From contig NZ_JAKZLB010000004.1 of assembly GCF_022808865.1 (NCBI RefSeq), positions 62,001-126,000 on the forward strand: 64,000 bases of DNA, written 5' to 3'. The notes under the pieces are model-generated. The model worked only from the letters and a program-made list of their open reading frames with translations, made no database searches and was not told the origin of the DNA. This document shows positions 32,805 to 40,016 of the stretch, one piece after another. Each line of letters starts with the position of its first letter. The stretch's first letter is position 1. Origin of the DNA: Geothrix oryzisoli (GTDB lineage: Bacteria; Acidobacteriota; Holophagae; Holophagales; Holophagaceae). Made by a program: the position numbers and the translations under genes.

Positions 32805-34168
32805 TCGTGGACGACGAGACCAACCTCCGCCGCCTTCTGCGGATGGTGCTCCAGGAAGAAGGGCACCGGGTGGTGGAGGCCGCTTCGGTCGCCGAGGCCA
32901 GGCAGCGCCTGGAGGACGAGGCGCCGGACCTGGTGATCACGGACCAGAAGCTCGGCGATGGCGAGGGCCTGGACGTCTTGGCAGCTGCCCGCCAGGGGGA
33001 GGAGGCCGTCCCCATCGTCTTCCTCACCGCCTATGCCACCGTCGAACTGGCCGTAGCGGCCATGCGTCAGGGGGCCTTCGATGTGGTGCAGAAACCCTTC
33101 GATCCCGAGGGGATCAAGGCCGCCGTGCACCGGGCTCTCGAACATGGCGGGCTCCTGAAGGAAAACCGCCGCCTGCGCCGGCAGGCAGGCCACCCCGAAG
33201 GACTCCGCGGCCTCCTGGGCCTCAGCGCCCCCATGACCCAACTCCGGGATACGCTCCAGCGGGTGGCCCCCACCCAGGCGACGGCGCTGATCACCGGAGA
33301 GACGGGGACGGGCAAGGAACTCGCCGCACGGGCCCTCCATGCGCTGAGCCCGCGGGCCCCGAAGCCCTTCATCGCCGTGAACTGCGCCGCGATGCCCGAA
33401 ACGCTCCTCGAGAGCGAACTCTTCGGCCATGAGCGCGGGGCCTTCACCGGAGCCGACCGGGCCCGCGAGGGGCTCTTCGAGGCCGCCCACGGCGGGACCC
33501 TGTTCCTGGATGAGGCCGGGGAGATGCCGCCTTCCCTCCAGGCCAAGCTGCTCCGGGTGATGATGGATGGGATGGTCCAGCGCGTGGGCAGCCGGACCCC
33601 CCGCCACGTGGACGTCCGGTTGATCGCGGCCACCCACCGCGATCTGCCGGCGCGGGTGCGGGAGGGCCTGTTCCGCGAAGATCTCTACTTCCGCCTCGCC
33701 GTGGTACCCATCCGGGTCCCGCCCTTGCGTGAGCACCTGGAGGATCTCCCGGAACTGTGCTCCCACTTCCTCGACCATGCGATCCGGGACATGGGCCTCC
33801 CGCGCCGTTCCCTGACTCCCGGAGCCCTGGCCCGGCTTCAGGCCTATCCGTTCCCCGGCAACATCCGGGAACTCCGGAACCTCATTGAACGGGCCTGCAT
33901 CCTCGCGAAGGGGCCCGACATCGGGGCGGAGGACTTCCCCCTCGAGCCAGGCCTGGGCGCCGCGACTCCGCCCGACCTCGAGACCTTCACCGGGGGACTC
34001 CCCCTCCCAACGGACATGCCAGCCCTGGTCTCGGCCCTGGAGGAACGCCTGGTCGACCGGGCCCTTCACGAAAGCCGGGGCGTACAGGCGGAAGCCGCCC
34101 GGCGCCTGGGCATCTCACGGAGCGATCTGCACTACCGGCTGAAGCGCCGGGGCGTTCAAGGATCCTGA
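32789..34168 (+). CDS. Sigma-54-dependent response regulator, NtrC family
   Basis: The 459-aa protein has a receiver domain (1-120, phospho-aspartate D52 in 'VITDQKLG', lysine in 'QKPFD'), an AAA+ domain with Walker A GETGTGKE (170-177), GAFTGA (217-222) that contacts sigma-54, Walker B 'FLDEAGE' (239-245), and a Fis-type helix-turn-helix at the end ('AEAARRLGISRSDLHYRL'). All key residues are intact. It should activate sigma-54 promoters on phosphorylation by the overlapping kinase. The nearest good sigma-54 promoter is about 100 bases downstream, before the rubrerythrin gene. Confidence 0.94.
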   Translation: MGTILIVDDETNLRRLLRMVLQEEGHRVVEAASVAEARQRLEDEAPDLVITDQKLGDGEGLDVLAAARQGEEAVPIVFLTAYATVELAVAAMRQGAFDVVQKPFDPEGIKAAVHRALEHGGLLKENRRLRRQAGHPEGLRGLLGLSAPMTQLRDTLQRVAPTQATALITGETGTGKELAARALHALSPRAPKPFIAVNCAAMPETLLESELFGHERGAFTGADRAREGLFEAAHGGTLFLDEAGEMPPSLQAKLLRVMMDGMVQRVGSRTPRHVDVRLIAATHRDLPARVREGLFREDLYFRLAVVPIRVPPLREHLEDLPELCSHFLDHAIRDMGLPRRSLTPGALARLQAYPFPGNIRELRNLIERACILAKGPDIGAEDFPLEPGLGAATPPDLETFTGGLPLPTDMPALVSALEERLVDRALHESRGVQAEAARRLGISRSDLHYRLKRRGVQGS

Positions 34169-34264
34169 CGACCGTTCAAATGGTGGGACGGGCACCGGGC
34201 GGCCGCTTGCGATCGACAGATCATAAACTTTTGCATTTCAATATATCCGCATCAGCGAGGCCTC

Positions 34265-34281
34265 TGGCATGCGCCCTGCCT
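34265..34281 (+). promoter_or_regulatory. Sigma-54 (-24/-12) promoter of the rubrerythrin gene
   Basis: TGGCATGCGCCCTGCCT has GG at 34266-34267 and GC at 34278-34279 with the required ten bases between. It agrees with TGGCAYG-N4-NTGC. The ATG follows about 40 bases later. An AT-rich stretch (34220-34250) upstream could hold the activator sites, but no clear dyad was found beyond GATC-GACA-GATC near 34211. Confidence 0.7.
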
Positions 34282-34319
34282 AGTCCGATCTGGGCCGTGC
34301 CCCACACCGGAGGACCTCC

Positions 34320-34946
34320 ATGATCCGATTCCGCTCCGCTTTCCTCAGCCCCCTGGCCTTGGCCACCACCCTCCTGTCGGCCGCCGGCCCAGCCACCCCC
34401 GGCCCCCAGACCGGCACCTTGAACAACCTGCAGGCGGCCTACAACGGCGAATCCAACGCCCGCGCCACCTACCTGGCCTACGCGACGAAGGCCCAGAAGG
34501 AGGGCTACGCCAAGGCGGCTGCGCTCTTCCGGGCTGCCGCAAAGGCCGAAGAGATCCACGCTGCCAACCACGCCCAGGTGATCAAGGCCCTGGGCTCCGA
34601 ACCCAAGGCCGACATCAAGGCACCCGAGGTCAAGTCCACCCGCGAGAACCTCCAGGCCGCCATCAAGGGGGAGAGCTACGAGCGGGATGTGATGTACCCG
34701 GGGTTCCTCGCCCAGGCCCGCAAGGAGGGCAAGGTGGACGCCATCCGGACCTTCAACTACGCCAAGACGGCCGAGGCGGAGCACGCCCGGCTCTACCAGG
34801 AGGCCCTCGACAACCTGGATGGCTGGAAGACCCAGAACGTCAGCTTCTTCGTCTGCCCGGTCTGCGGGTACACCAGCACCACCCGCCCGCAGGAGAAGTG
34901 CCCGTCCTCCTTCACCGCGAGCGCCCGCTTCCTCACCATCGGCTGA
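34320..34946 (+). CDS. Exported rubrerythrin with incomplete rubredoxin site
   Basis: Rubrerythrins reduce peroxide with a di-iron site. The 208-aa protein starts with a hydrophobic signal-like segment (about 1-22, 'LALATTLLSAAG'), unusual for this normally cytoplasmic family. The ferritin-like domain (about 34-160) keeps the iron-binding pairs: 'NGESNA', 'AEEIHA', 'KGESYE', 'AEAEHARLY'. The C-terminal rubredoxin part has 'FVCPVCGY' but then 'EKCPSSF', so the fourth cysteine is a serine. It is preceded by a sigma-54 promoter and GGAGG. Confidence 0.85.
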   Translation: MIRFRSAFLSPLALATTLLSAAGPATPGPQTGTLNNLQAAYNGESNARATYLAYATKAQKEGYAKAAALFRAAAKAEEIHAANHAQVIKALGSEPKADIKAPEVKSTRENLQAAIKGESYERDVMYPGFLAQARKEGKVDAIRTFNYAKTAEAEHARLYQEALDNLDGWKTQNVSFFVCPVCGYTSTTRPQEKCPSSFTASARFLTIG

Positions 34947-34956
34947 GGTGGTCACC

Positions 34957-35511
34957 ATGCCTCCCATCCCCGCCTGGACCAGCCTCCATCCCCTGATCAT
35001 CCATTTCCCGATCGCACTGCTCTATGTCGCGCCCCTCTTCATCGTGGCGGCGATCTTCTGGCGCCGGGCCCGGGAGGGCTGGTTCCTGGCGGCCCTGGTC
35101 TTGATGGTGCTCGGGACCCTCAGCCTGTTCCTGGCGGCGGCCACCGGGGAGGCCGCCGGCCAGCTGGCGGAACGCACGCCGCAGATCACCGCCGCCTTGG
35201 AGCGCCATGAATCCCTGGCGGAGACCGGGCAGGTCGTGTTCAGTTTCCTCACCCTCGCCTTCGCGATTCTGGTGCTCGTCCCCCTCGTGCTCAAACGGGA
35301 GCCCAAGGCCTGGCTCCGGCAGACCGTGTCGGTGGTGTTCCTGTTCGCCTACCTCATCGGCCTGGGCCAACTGACTCGGGTGGCCCATGAAGGAGGGCGG
35401 CTGGTCCACGAATTCGGCGTCCGTTCGATCGTGGCCGCCACGGGGCCGGATGCTGCAGCGCCGAGCCCGGAGACACACCGGGAGGAATCCCACGAGCGTG
35501 ACGATCACTGA
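34957..35511 (+). CDS. DUF2231 membrane protein
   Basis: The 184-aa protein has four hydrophobic segments and the DUF2231 opening 'LHPLIIHFPIALLYVAPLF', with a conserved histidine pair. A His-rich tail ends 'EESHERDDH'. Proteins of this family are often found with cytochromes and redox proteins; histidines in membrane segments could bind heme, but that is an inference. It starts 10 bases after the rubrerythrin and most likely shares its sigma-54 transcript. A terminator follows. Confidence 0.8.
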   Translation: MPPIPAWTSLHPLIIHFPIALLYVAPLFIVAAIFWRRAREGWFLAALVLMVLGTLSLFLAAATGEAAGQLAERTPQITAALERHESLAETGQVVFSFLTLAFAILVLVPLVLKREPKAWLRQTVSVVFLFAYLIGLGQLTRVAHEGGRLVHEFGVRSIVAATGPDAAAPSPETHREESHERDDH

Positions 35512-35536
35512 CCATCCAGCACCCCCTTTCCCTTAC

Positions 35537-35566
35537 AGAGGCCCCGCTCGCGGGGCCTCTTAGTTG
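35537..35566 (+). terminator. Rho-independent terminator after DUF2231 gene
   Basis: AGAGGCCCCG-CTCG-CGGGGCCTCT (35537-35560) followed by TAGTTGT is a 10-bp stem with a T-containing tail. Confidence 0.8.
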
Positions 35567-35620
35567 TGACGCTTGCCGATCCGCGCCCTGTGGGATGATG
35601 GCGGGTTCCCCGAGGTCCCC

Positions 35621-37399
35621 ATGTCCCGCCCCGATCCGCATTCCTACTACGATGCTGCCCAGCCGAAGGCCCGGCGCCTGCGGCTGAAGCTGGGGGTGGA
35701 CTTCACCGCCAAGCGCATCGAGGGCGAGGTCGCGATCGAGTTCGGCGGCCCCGTGTCGGGGATCCTGGACCTGGACACCAAGGGCCTGGAGATCCACGCC
35801 GTCCAGGTGCCCGGCCAGGGCCCCATCCCCTGGGAGCTGGGCGAGGCGGATCCCATCCTCGGCAGCCGCCTCCGGGTGACGGCGCCCACGGGCACGCAGG
35901 AAGTGGCCATCACCTACCGCACGGCCCCGGACGCCATGGCCCTCCAGTGGCTGGATCCGGAGCAGACCGAGGGCAAGGTGGCGCCCTACCTCTTCAGCCA
36001 GTGCCAGCAGATCCACGCGCGCACCATGGTGCCCTGCCAGGACACGCCCATCGCCCGCGTCTCGTACCAGGCCGAGGTCACCGTGCCCGAGGGCCTCACG
36101 GCCGTCATGTCCGCGGGCCCCGATGGGGATGAAGCCACCGGGGACGGCCGCCATGTCTTCCGCTTCACCATGCCCCAACCCATCCCCTCGTACCTGCTGG
36201 CCCTGGCCGTGGGACGGCTGGAAGCCCGCGACCTGAGCCCCCGCAGCCGCGTGTGGGCCGAGCCCGAGACGGTGGAGGCCGCCGCCTGGGAGTTCGCGGG
36301 CGTGGAGGAGATGATCGTCAAGGCCGAGGGGCTCTTCGGGCCCTATCCCTGGGACCGCTACGACATGCTCGTCCTGCCGCCCTCCTTCCCCTACGGCGGC
36401 ATGGAGAACCCCCGCATGACCTTCCTCACGCCCACGCTGCTGGCGGGGGACCGCAGCCTGGTGGATGTGGTGGCCCACGAGCTGGCCCACAGCTGGACCG
36501 GCAACCTCGTCACCAACGCCAGCATGGAGCACTTCTGGCTGAACGAAGGATTCACCGTCTGGGCCGAGCGCAAGATCCTGCGCACCCTCCACGGTGACGA
36601 CGCCGCGGCCCTGGGCTGGGCCACGGGCCAGAAGGCCCTGGAGGACAGCCTGGAGCGCTTCCAGAAGGAACCCCACCTCACCGTCCTGCGCCTGCACCTG
36701 GAAGGCATCGATCCCGACGACGCCTTCTCCAGCATCCCCTACGAGAAGGGCGCCCGCCTGGTGGCCGCCCTGGAGCGCGAAGCGGGCGAGGCGCGCTTCC
36801 AGCGCTTCATCCGCGAGTACATGGACGCCTTCCGCTTCACCTCCATCACCACCGAGCAGTTCTGCGCCTTCGTGGACGAGCAGCTGCCGGGCGCCCTGAA
36901 GGCGGTGAACGCCAAGGCCTACCTGGACGAGCCCGGCATGCCCGCCACCGCCCCCCAGTTCCGTAGCGCGCAGCTGGATGGCCTCACGGCCCTGGCCGAA
37001 AGCTGGGCCCTCGGCGGCCGGCCCACCCCCCAGCAGATCGCAGCCTGGACCCCCGCGGAGCTGCAGGTCTACCTCCAGAAGCTGCCCCGCCAGCTCTCCC
37101 AGGCCGACTGCGCCTGGCTGGATGGCCACCTCCAGCTCATGGGCCGGGGCAACCACGAGATCCTCGTGGAGTGGCTGACCCTGGCCGCAGCCGCCGAGTA
37201 CGAGCCGGCCTTCCCCCGCATCCGCGAAGTCCTGGCCCGCGTGGGCCGCATGAAGTACCTCCGGCCCCTCTACGGCGCCCTGGGCCAGCACGCCCGCACC
37301 CGCGCCCTGGCCCGCGAGATCTTCGCCGCCGCCAGTCCCGGCTACCACGGCCTGTCGCGCCGCGTGGTGGCATCCGTGCTCGAGTCTTATCCCGCCTAG
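35621..37399 (+). CDS. M1-family aminopeptidase (leukotriene A4 hydrolase-like)
   Basis: The 592-aa protein is a cytoplasmic-looking zinc aminopeptidase without a signal peptide. It shows the substrate motif 'YGGMENPRM', the zinc site 'HELAHSWTGN' (about 286-295) and 'WLNEGFTVW', plus a C-terminal helical domain like LTA4 hydrolase. It trims N-terminal residues from peptides. I chose the ATG at 35621 because it gives the usual family N-terminus. The oligopeptide transporter gene starts 16 bases downstream, so uptake and cleavage of peptides are likely coupled. Confidence 0.93.
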   Translation: MSRPDPHSYYDAAQPKARRLRLKLGVDFTAKRIEGEVAIEFGGPVSGILDLDTKGLEIHAVQVPGQGPIPWELGEADPILGSRLRVTAPTGTQEVAITYRTAPDAMALQWLDPEQTEGKVAPYLFSQCQQIHARTMVPCQDTPIARVSYQAEVTVPEGLTAVMSAGPDGDEATGDGRHVFRFTMPQPIPSYLLALAVGRLEARDLSPRSRVWAEPETVEAAAWEFAGVEEMIVKAEGLFGPYPWDRYDMLVLPPSFPYGGMENPRMTFLTPTLLAGDRSLVDVVAHELAHSWTGNLVTNASMEHFWLNEGFTVWAERKILRTLHGDDAAALGWATGQKALEDSLERFQKEPHLTVLRLHLEGIDPDDAFSSIPYEKGARLVAALEREAGEARFQRFIREYMDAFRFTSITTEQFCAFVDEQLPGALKAVNAKAYLDEPGMPATAPQFRSAQLDGLTALAESWALGGRPTPQQIAAWTPAELQVYLQKLPRQLSQADCAWLDGHLQLMGRGNHEILVEWLTLAAAAEYEPAFPRIREVLARVGRMKYLRPLYGALGQHARTRALAREIFAAASPGYHGLSRRVVASVLESYPA

Positions 37400-37415
37400 C
37401 GCCCAGGAGCCACCC

Positions 37416-39461
37416 ATGCCCCACGGATCCGAACCCCAGGAGATCAAGGGGCTGCCCGCCAACGCGCGGCGGCCGCTGAATGCCGGCGAGGCCTACATCC
37501 CACTGGTGCCCCAGGACGGCGTACCGGAGACCACGCCCCGGGCCATCACCATGGGCCTCATCTTCTGCGCCATCTTCAGCATGGCCGCCGCCTACCTGGC
37601 CCTGAAGCTGGGCCAGGGCATCGAGGCCGCCATCCCCATCGCCATCCTGGCCGTGGGCCTCTCGCGCTTCTTCCCCCGCAAGAACACGATCCTGGAGAAC
37701 GTCATCGTCCAGAGCATCGGCGCCAACAGCAGCCACGTGGTGAGCGGCGCAGCCTTCACCATCCCCGCCCTCTACATCCTGGCCCAGACGCCCGGCAGCG
37801 GCGTGCCCACACCCACGCTCTGGCAGGTGGTGCTGGTGAGCTTCCTGGGCGGCTGCATCGGCATCCTGTTCCTCGTGCCCCTGCGCCACCACTTCATGGT
37901 GGAGAACCACGGCATCTTCCCCTGGCCCGAAGCCACCGCCACCGCCGAGATCCTCGTGACCGGCGAGAAGGCTGGCAACCAGGCCAAGGAGCTGGCCGTC
38001 GCCGCCGGCATCGGCGCCGCCTACGACGGCATCACCTCGATCTTCCGCGGCATGGGTGAATACCTGCGGCTGGAGCACGTCTGGGTCGGCCGGGCGCTGC
38101 GCGACAAGTTCATGTCCTTCAACTTCCTGAACAGCGCCGCCACGCTCGGCATCGGCTACATCATCGGCCTGAAGTATTCCGCCGTGATCGCTGCGGGCTC
38201 GTTCTTCAGCATGTTCGTGCTGGTGCCCCTCTTCCACGCCATCGGCCAGTATGTGCCCCTGGTCGTGGCCCCCGGCACCAAGCTCATCGCCGACATGACG
38301 CCGGAACAGGTGTTCTTCTCCTACATCCGCATCGTGGGCGTGGGCGCCATCGCCGGCGCGGGGGTCATGGGCGTGCTGGCCTCCATGCCCAACATGATCC
38401 GCAGCATCATCAGCAACATGAAGGCCCTCATGAACCGCGACGCCGCGGTCGAATCCCCCCGGACGGCCGTCCGGACGGAGCGCAGCCTGGCGGGCTCCAT
38501 GATCGCCGTGGGCCTCGTCACCAGCATGGTGGGCACCATGGCCTTCCTCAGCTTCGGCCTGGGCATCAAGCAGGCCCTGATGCCGGCCCTCACCGCCACG
38601 CTCGTGGTGATGGTCATCTCCTTCTTCTTCGCGCCCGTGGCGGCTCGCGCCATCGCCACCATCGGCACCAACCCCATCAGCGGCATGACCATGCTGACCC
38701 TCGTCATCACGGGCGTGCTGATGCTCAAGCTGAACTTCACGGGCGGCTACGGCATGTTCCTCACCATGATGGTGGGCGGCATCGTCTGCACGGCCCTGGC
38801 GGCCTCGGGCGCCTTCAGCACCGACCTCAAGATCGGCCACTGGATCGGCGCCACGCCCGCCCGGCAGATCGGCTGGAAGTTCGTGGGCACCTTCGTCGCG
38901 GCCCTCTTCACGGGCATCGCCATGTGGCTCATGGCCAAGCAGGTGAACCTGGACGGCACCATGGCCCTGGGCACCTCCATCCCAGCGCCCCAGGCCAGCG
39001 CCATGAAGGCCATCCTCGAAGGCATCTTCGGCACCGTGTCCATGCCCCTGCGCTGGTATGCCTTCGGCCTGGGCGTGATGCTCTCCATCGTGCTGCGCAT
39101 GGTGGAGCTGCCCGCCCTGGGCTTCGCCCTGGGCATGTACCTCCCCATCGAGCTGAACACCCCGCTGTTCCTGGGCGGCCTGCTGGCCCACTGGGTGAAC
39201 CGACCCAAGGCCGGCACCAGTGAAGCCGACGCCAAGGCCCGCGAGAACCGCGGCGTGCTCATCGCCAGCGGCCTCATGGCCGGCGGCGCCATCATGGGCG
39301 TGGTGGCCAGCTTCGTGAAGCTGAAGTGGACCGAGGGCTTCCCCATCCTCACCGCGCACCAGGCCGAAGGCGCCCTGGGCGAGTGGCTCGGGCTCGCCGC
39401 TCTGGTGGCCCTGTGCCTCTACGTCGTCGTCTACAGCCGCCGGGCCAAGGGCGAGGCCTGA
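37416..39461 (+). CDS. OPT-family oligopeptide transporter
   Basis: The 681-aa inner-membrane protein has around 15 hydrophobic segments and matches the bacterial OPT/YSL family, with 'LENVIVQSIGANSSHVVSGAAFTIPALYI' and 'WPEATATAEILVTGE' in the N-terminal half. OPT transporters import small peptides or metal chelates, usually with protons. The gene lies directly behind an M1 aminopeptidase. It is followed by a long hairpin that also faces the next minus-strand ORF. Confidence 0.93.
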   Translation: MPHGSEPQEIKGLPANARRPLNAGEAYIPLVPQDGVPETTPRAITMGLIFCAIFSMAAAYLALKLGQGIEAAIPIAILAVGLSRFFPRKNTILENVIVQSIGANSSHVVSGAAFTIPALYILAQTPGSGVPTPTLWQVVLVSFLGGCIGILFLVPLRHHFMVENHGIFPWPEATATAEILVTGEKAGNQAKELAVAAGIGAAYDGITSIFRGMGEYLRLEHVWVGRALRDKFMSFNFLNSAATLGIGYIIGLKYSAVIAAGSFFSMFVLVPLFHAIGQYVPLVVAPGTKLIADMTPEQVFFSYIRIVGVGAIAGAGVMGVLASMPNMIRSIISNMKALMNRDAAVESPRTAVRTERSLAGSMIAVGLVTSMVGTMAFLSFGLGIKQALMPALTATLVVMVISFFFAPVAARAIATIGTNPISGMTMLTLVITGVLMLKLNFTGGYGMFLTMMVGGIVCTALAASGAFSTDLKIGHWIGATPARQIGWKFVGTFVAALFTGIAMWLMAKQVNLDGTMALGTSIPAPQASAMKAILEGIFGTVSMPLRWYAFGLGVMLSIVLRMVELPALGFALGMYLPIELNTPLFLGGLLAHWVNRPKAGTSEADAKARENRGVLIASGLMAGGAIMGVVASFVKLKWTEGFPILTAHQAEGALGEWLGLAALVALCLYVVVYSRRAKGEA

Positions 39462-39489
39462 GGCGGCGAATGGCCGAACCCAGAGGTAC

Positions 39490-39532
39490 GGTCGCTCGCG
39501 GATGAAGGCTGAGGCCTCATCCGCGAGTGACC
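39490..39532. terminator. 16-bp hairpin between convergent ORFs
   Basis: Bases 39490-39505 pair with 39517-39532 with one G-T mismatch, across an 11-base loop that itself contains GAGGCCTC. It is placed right after the OPT gene and right after the stop of the minus-strand ORF, so it may serve both. No T-run is seen. Confidence 0.6.
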
Positions 39533-39535
39533 GGT

Positions 39536-39904
39536 TTAGAGCTTCAACCGGCTGAACGCCAGGCTGTCCGAATCGGAGCCGGGGTAGCCGGTCTTGTCGT
39601 GGTTGGCCCTATCCCCTCCCATCGTGGAGGACTGGGAAAGAAGGACCAGCTTGCGTGGTTCCCCATGCCCCGGGGGGGAGGATCCGCACTTGAATGCGAT
39701 GGTCTGGAAACCATTAGCCATGTTGGCCTTGCCTTCCCGGTCCACCCAAACGACCACCGGCCTGGTGAGGGCGAGATGGCTGCAGAGGCGGGGTGACATA
39801 CTGGCGGCGGTTGCAGCGACGAAGCGAGTTCTTCGGGGTGCACCTGATGAAAGGGCTGAAGTCGCACGATCGAATCGTCGGACGTGAGGCCAGCCTGGAC
39901 GCAT
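39536..39904 (-). pseudogene. Possible small or broken gene, unknown function
   Basis: A minus-strand frame of 122 residues ends at 39536, four bases from a terminator-like hairpin. The C-terminal part ('RPVVVWVDREGKANMANGFQTIAFKC', then a polar end) reads like real protein, while the N-terminal part does not. In the other minus frame, open to 39978, the segment 'SDDSIVRLQPFHQVHPEELA' looks protein-like instead. A frameshift between the two, near 39800, would join them. This suggests a decayed gene, but I recognise no family, and a false ORF is possible. Confidence 0.3.
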
Positions 39905-40016
39905 TGACGACGCGGGTATCTTTTCCCTTGAAAAAGACGACCCATCGCTAAACTATCTATCTTCTTAATCCACCCCACCCTCCTGATCCGGCTCGCAAAG
40001 CACCAAGGGAGGCAAC

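Larger units (their letters stand above)
39462..40016. other. Intergenic region of lower GC with a doubtful ORF
   Basis: The 555 bases between the OPT gene and the TonB receptor have visibly lower GC than neighbours. They hold the hairpin at 39490, the doubtful minus-strand ORF and an AT-rich stretch (39920-39970). The TTGAAA at 39928 and TAAACT at 39949 have only 15 bases between them, so a promoter for the receptor gene is not firm. Confidence 0.6.
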
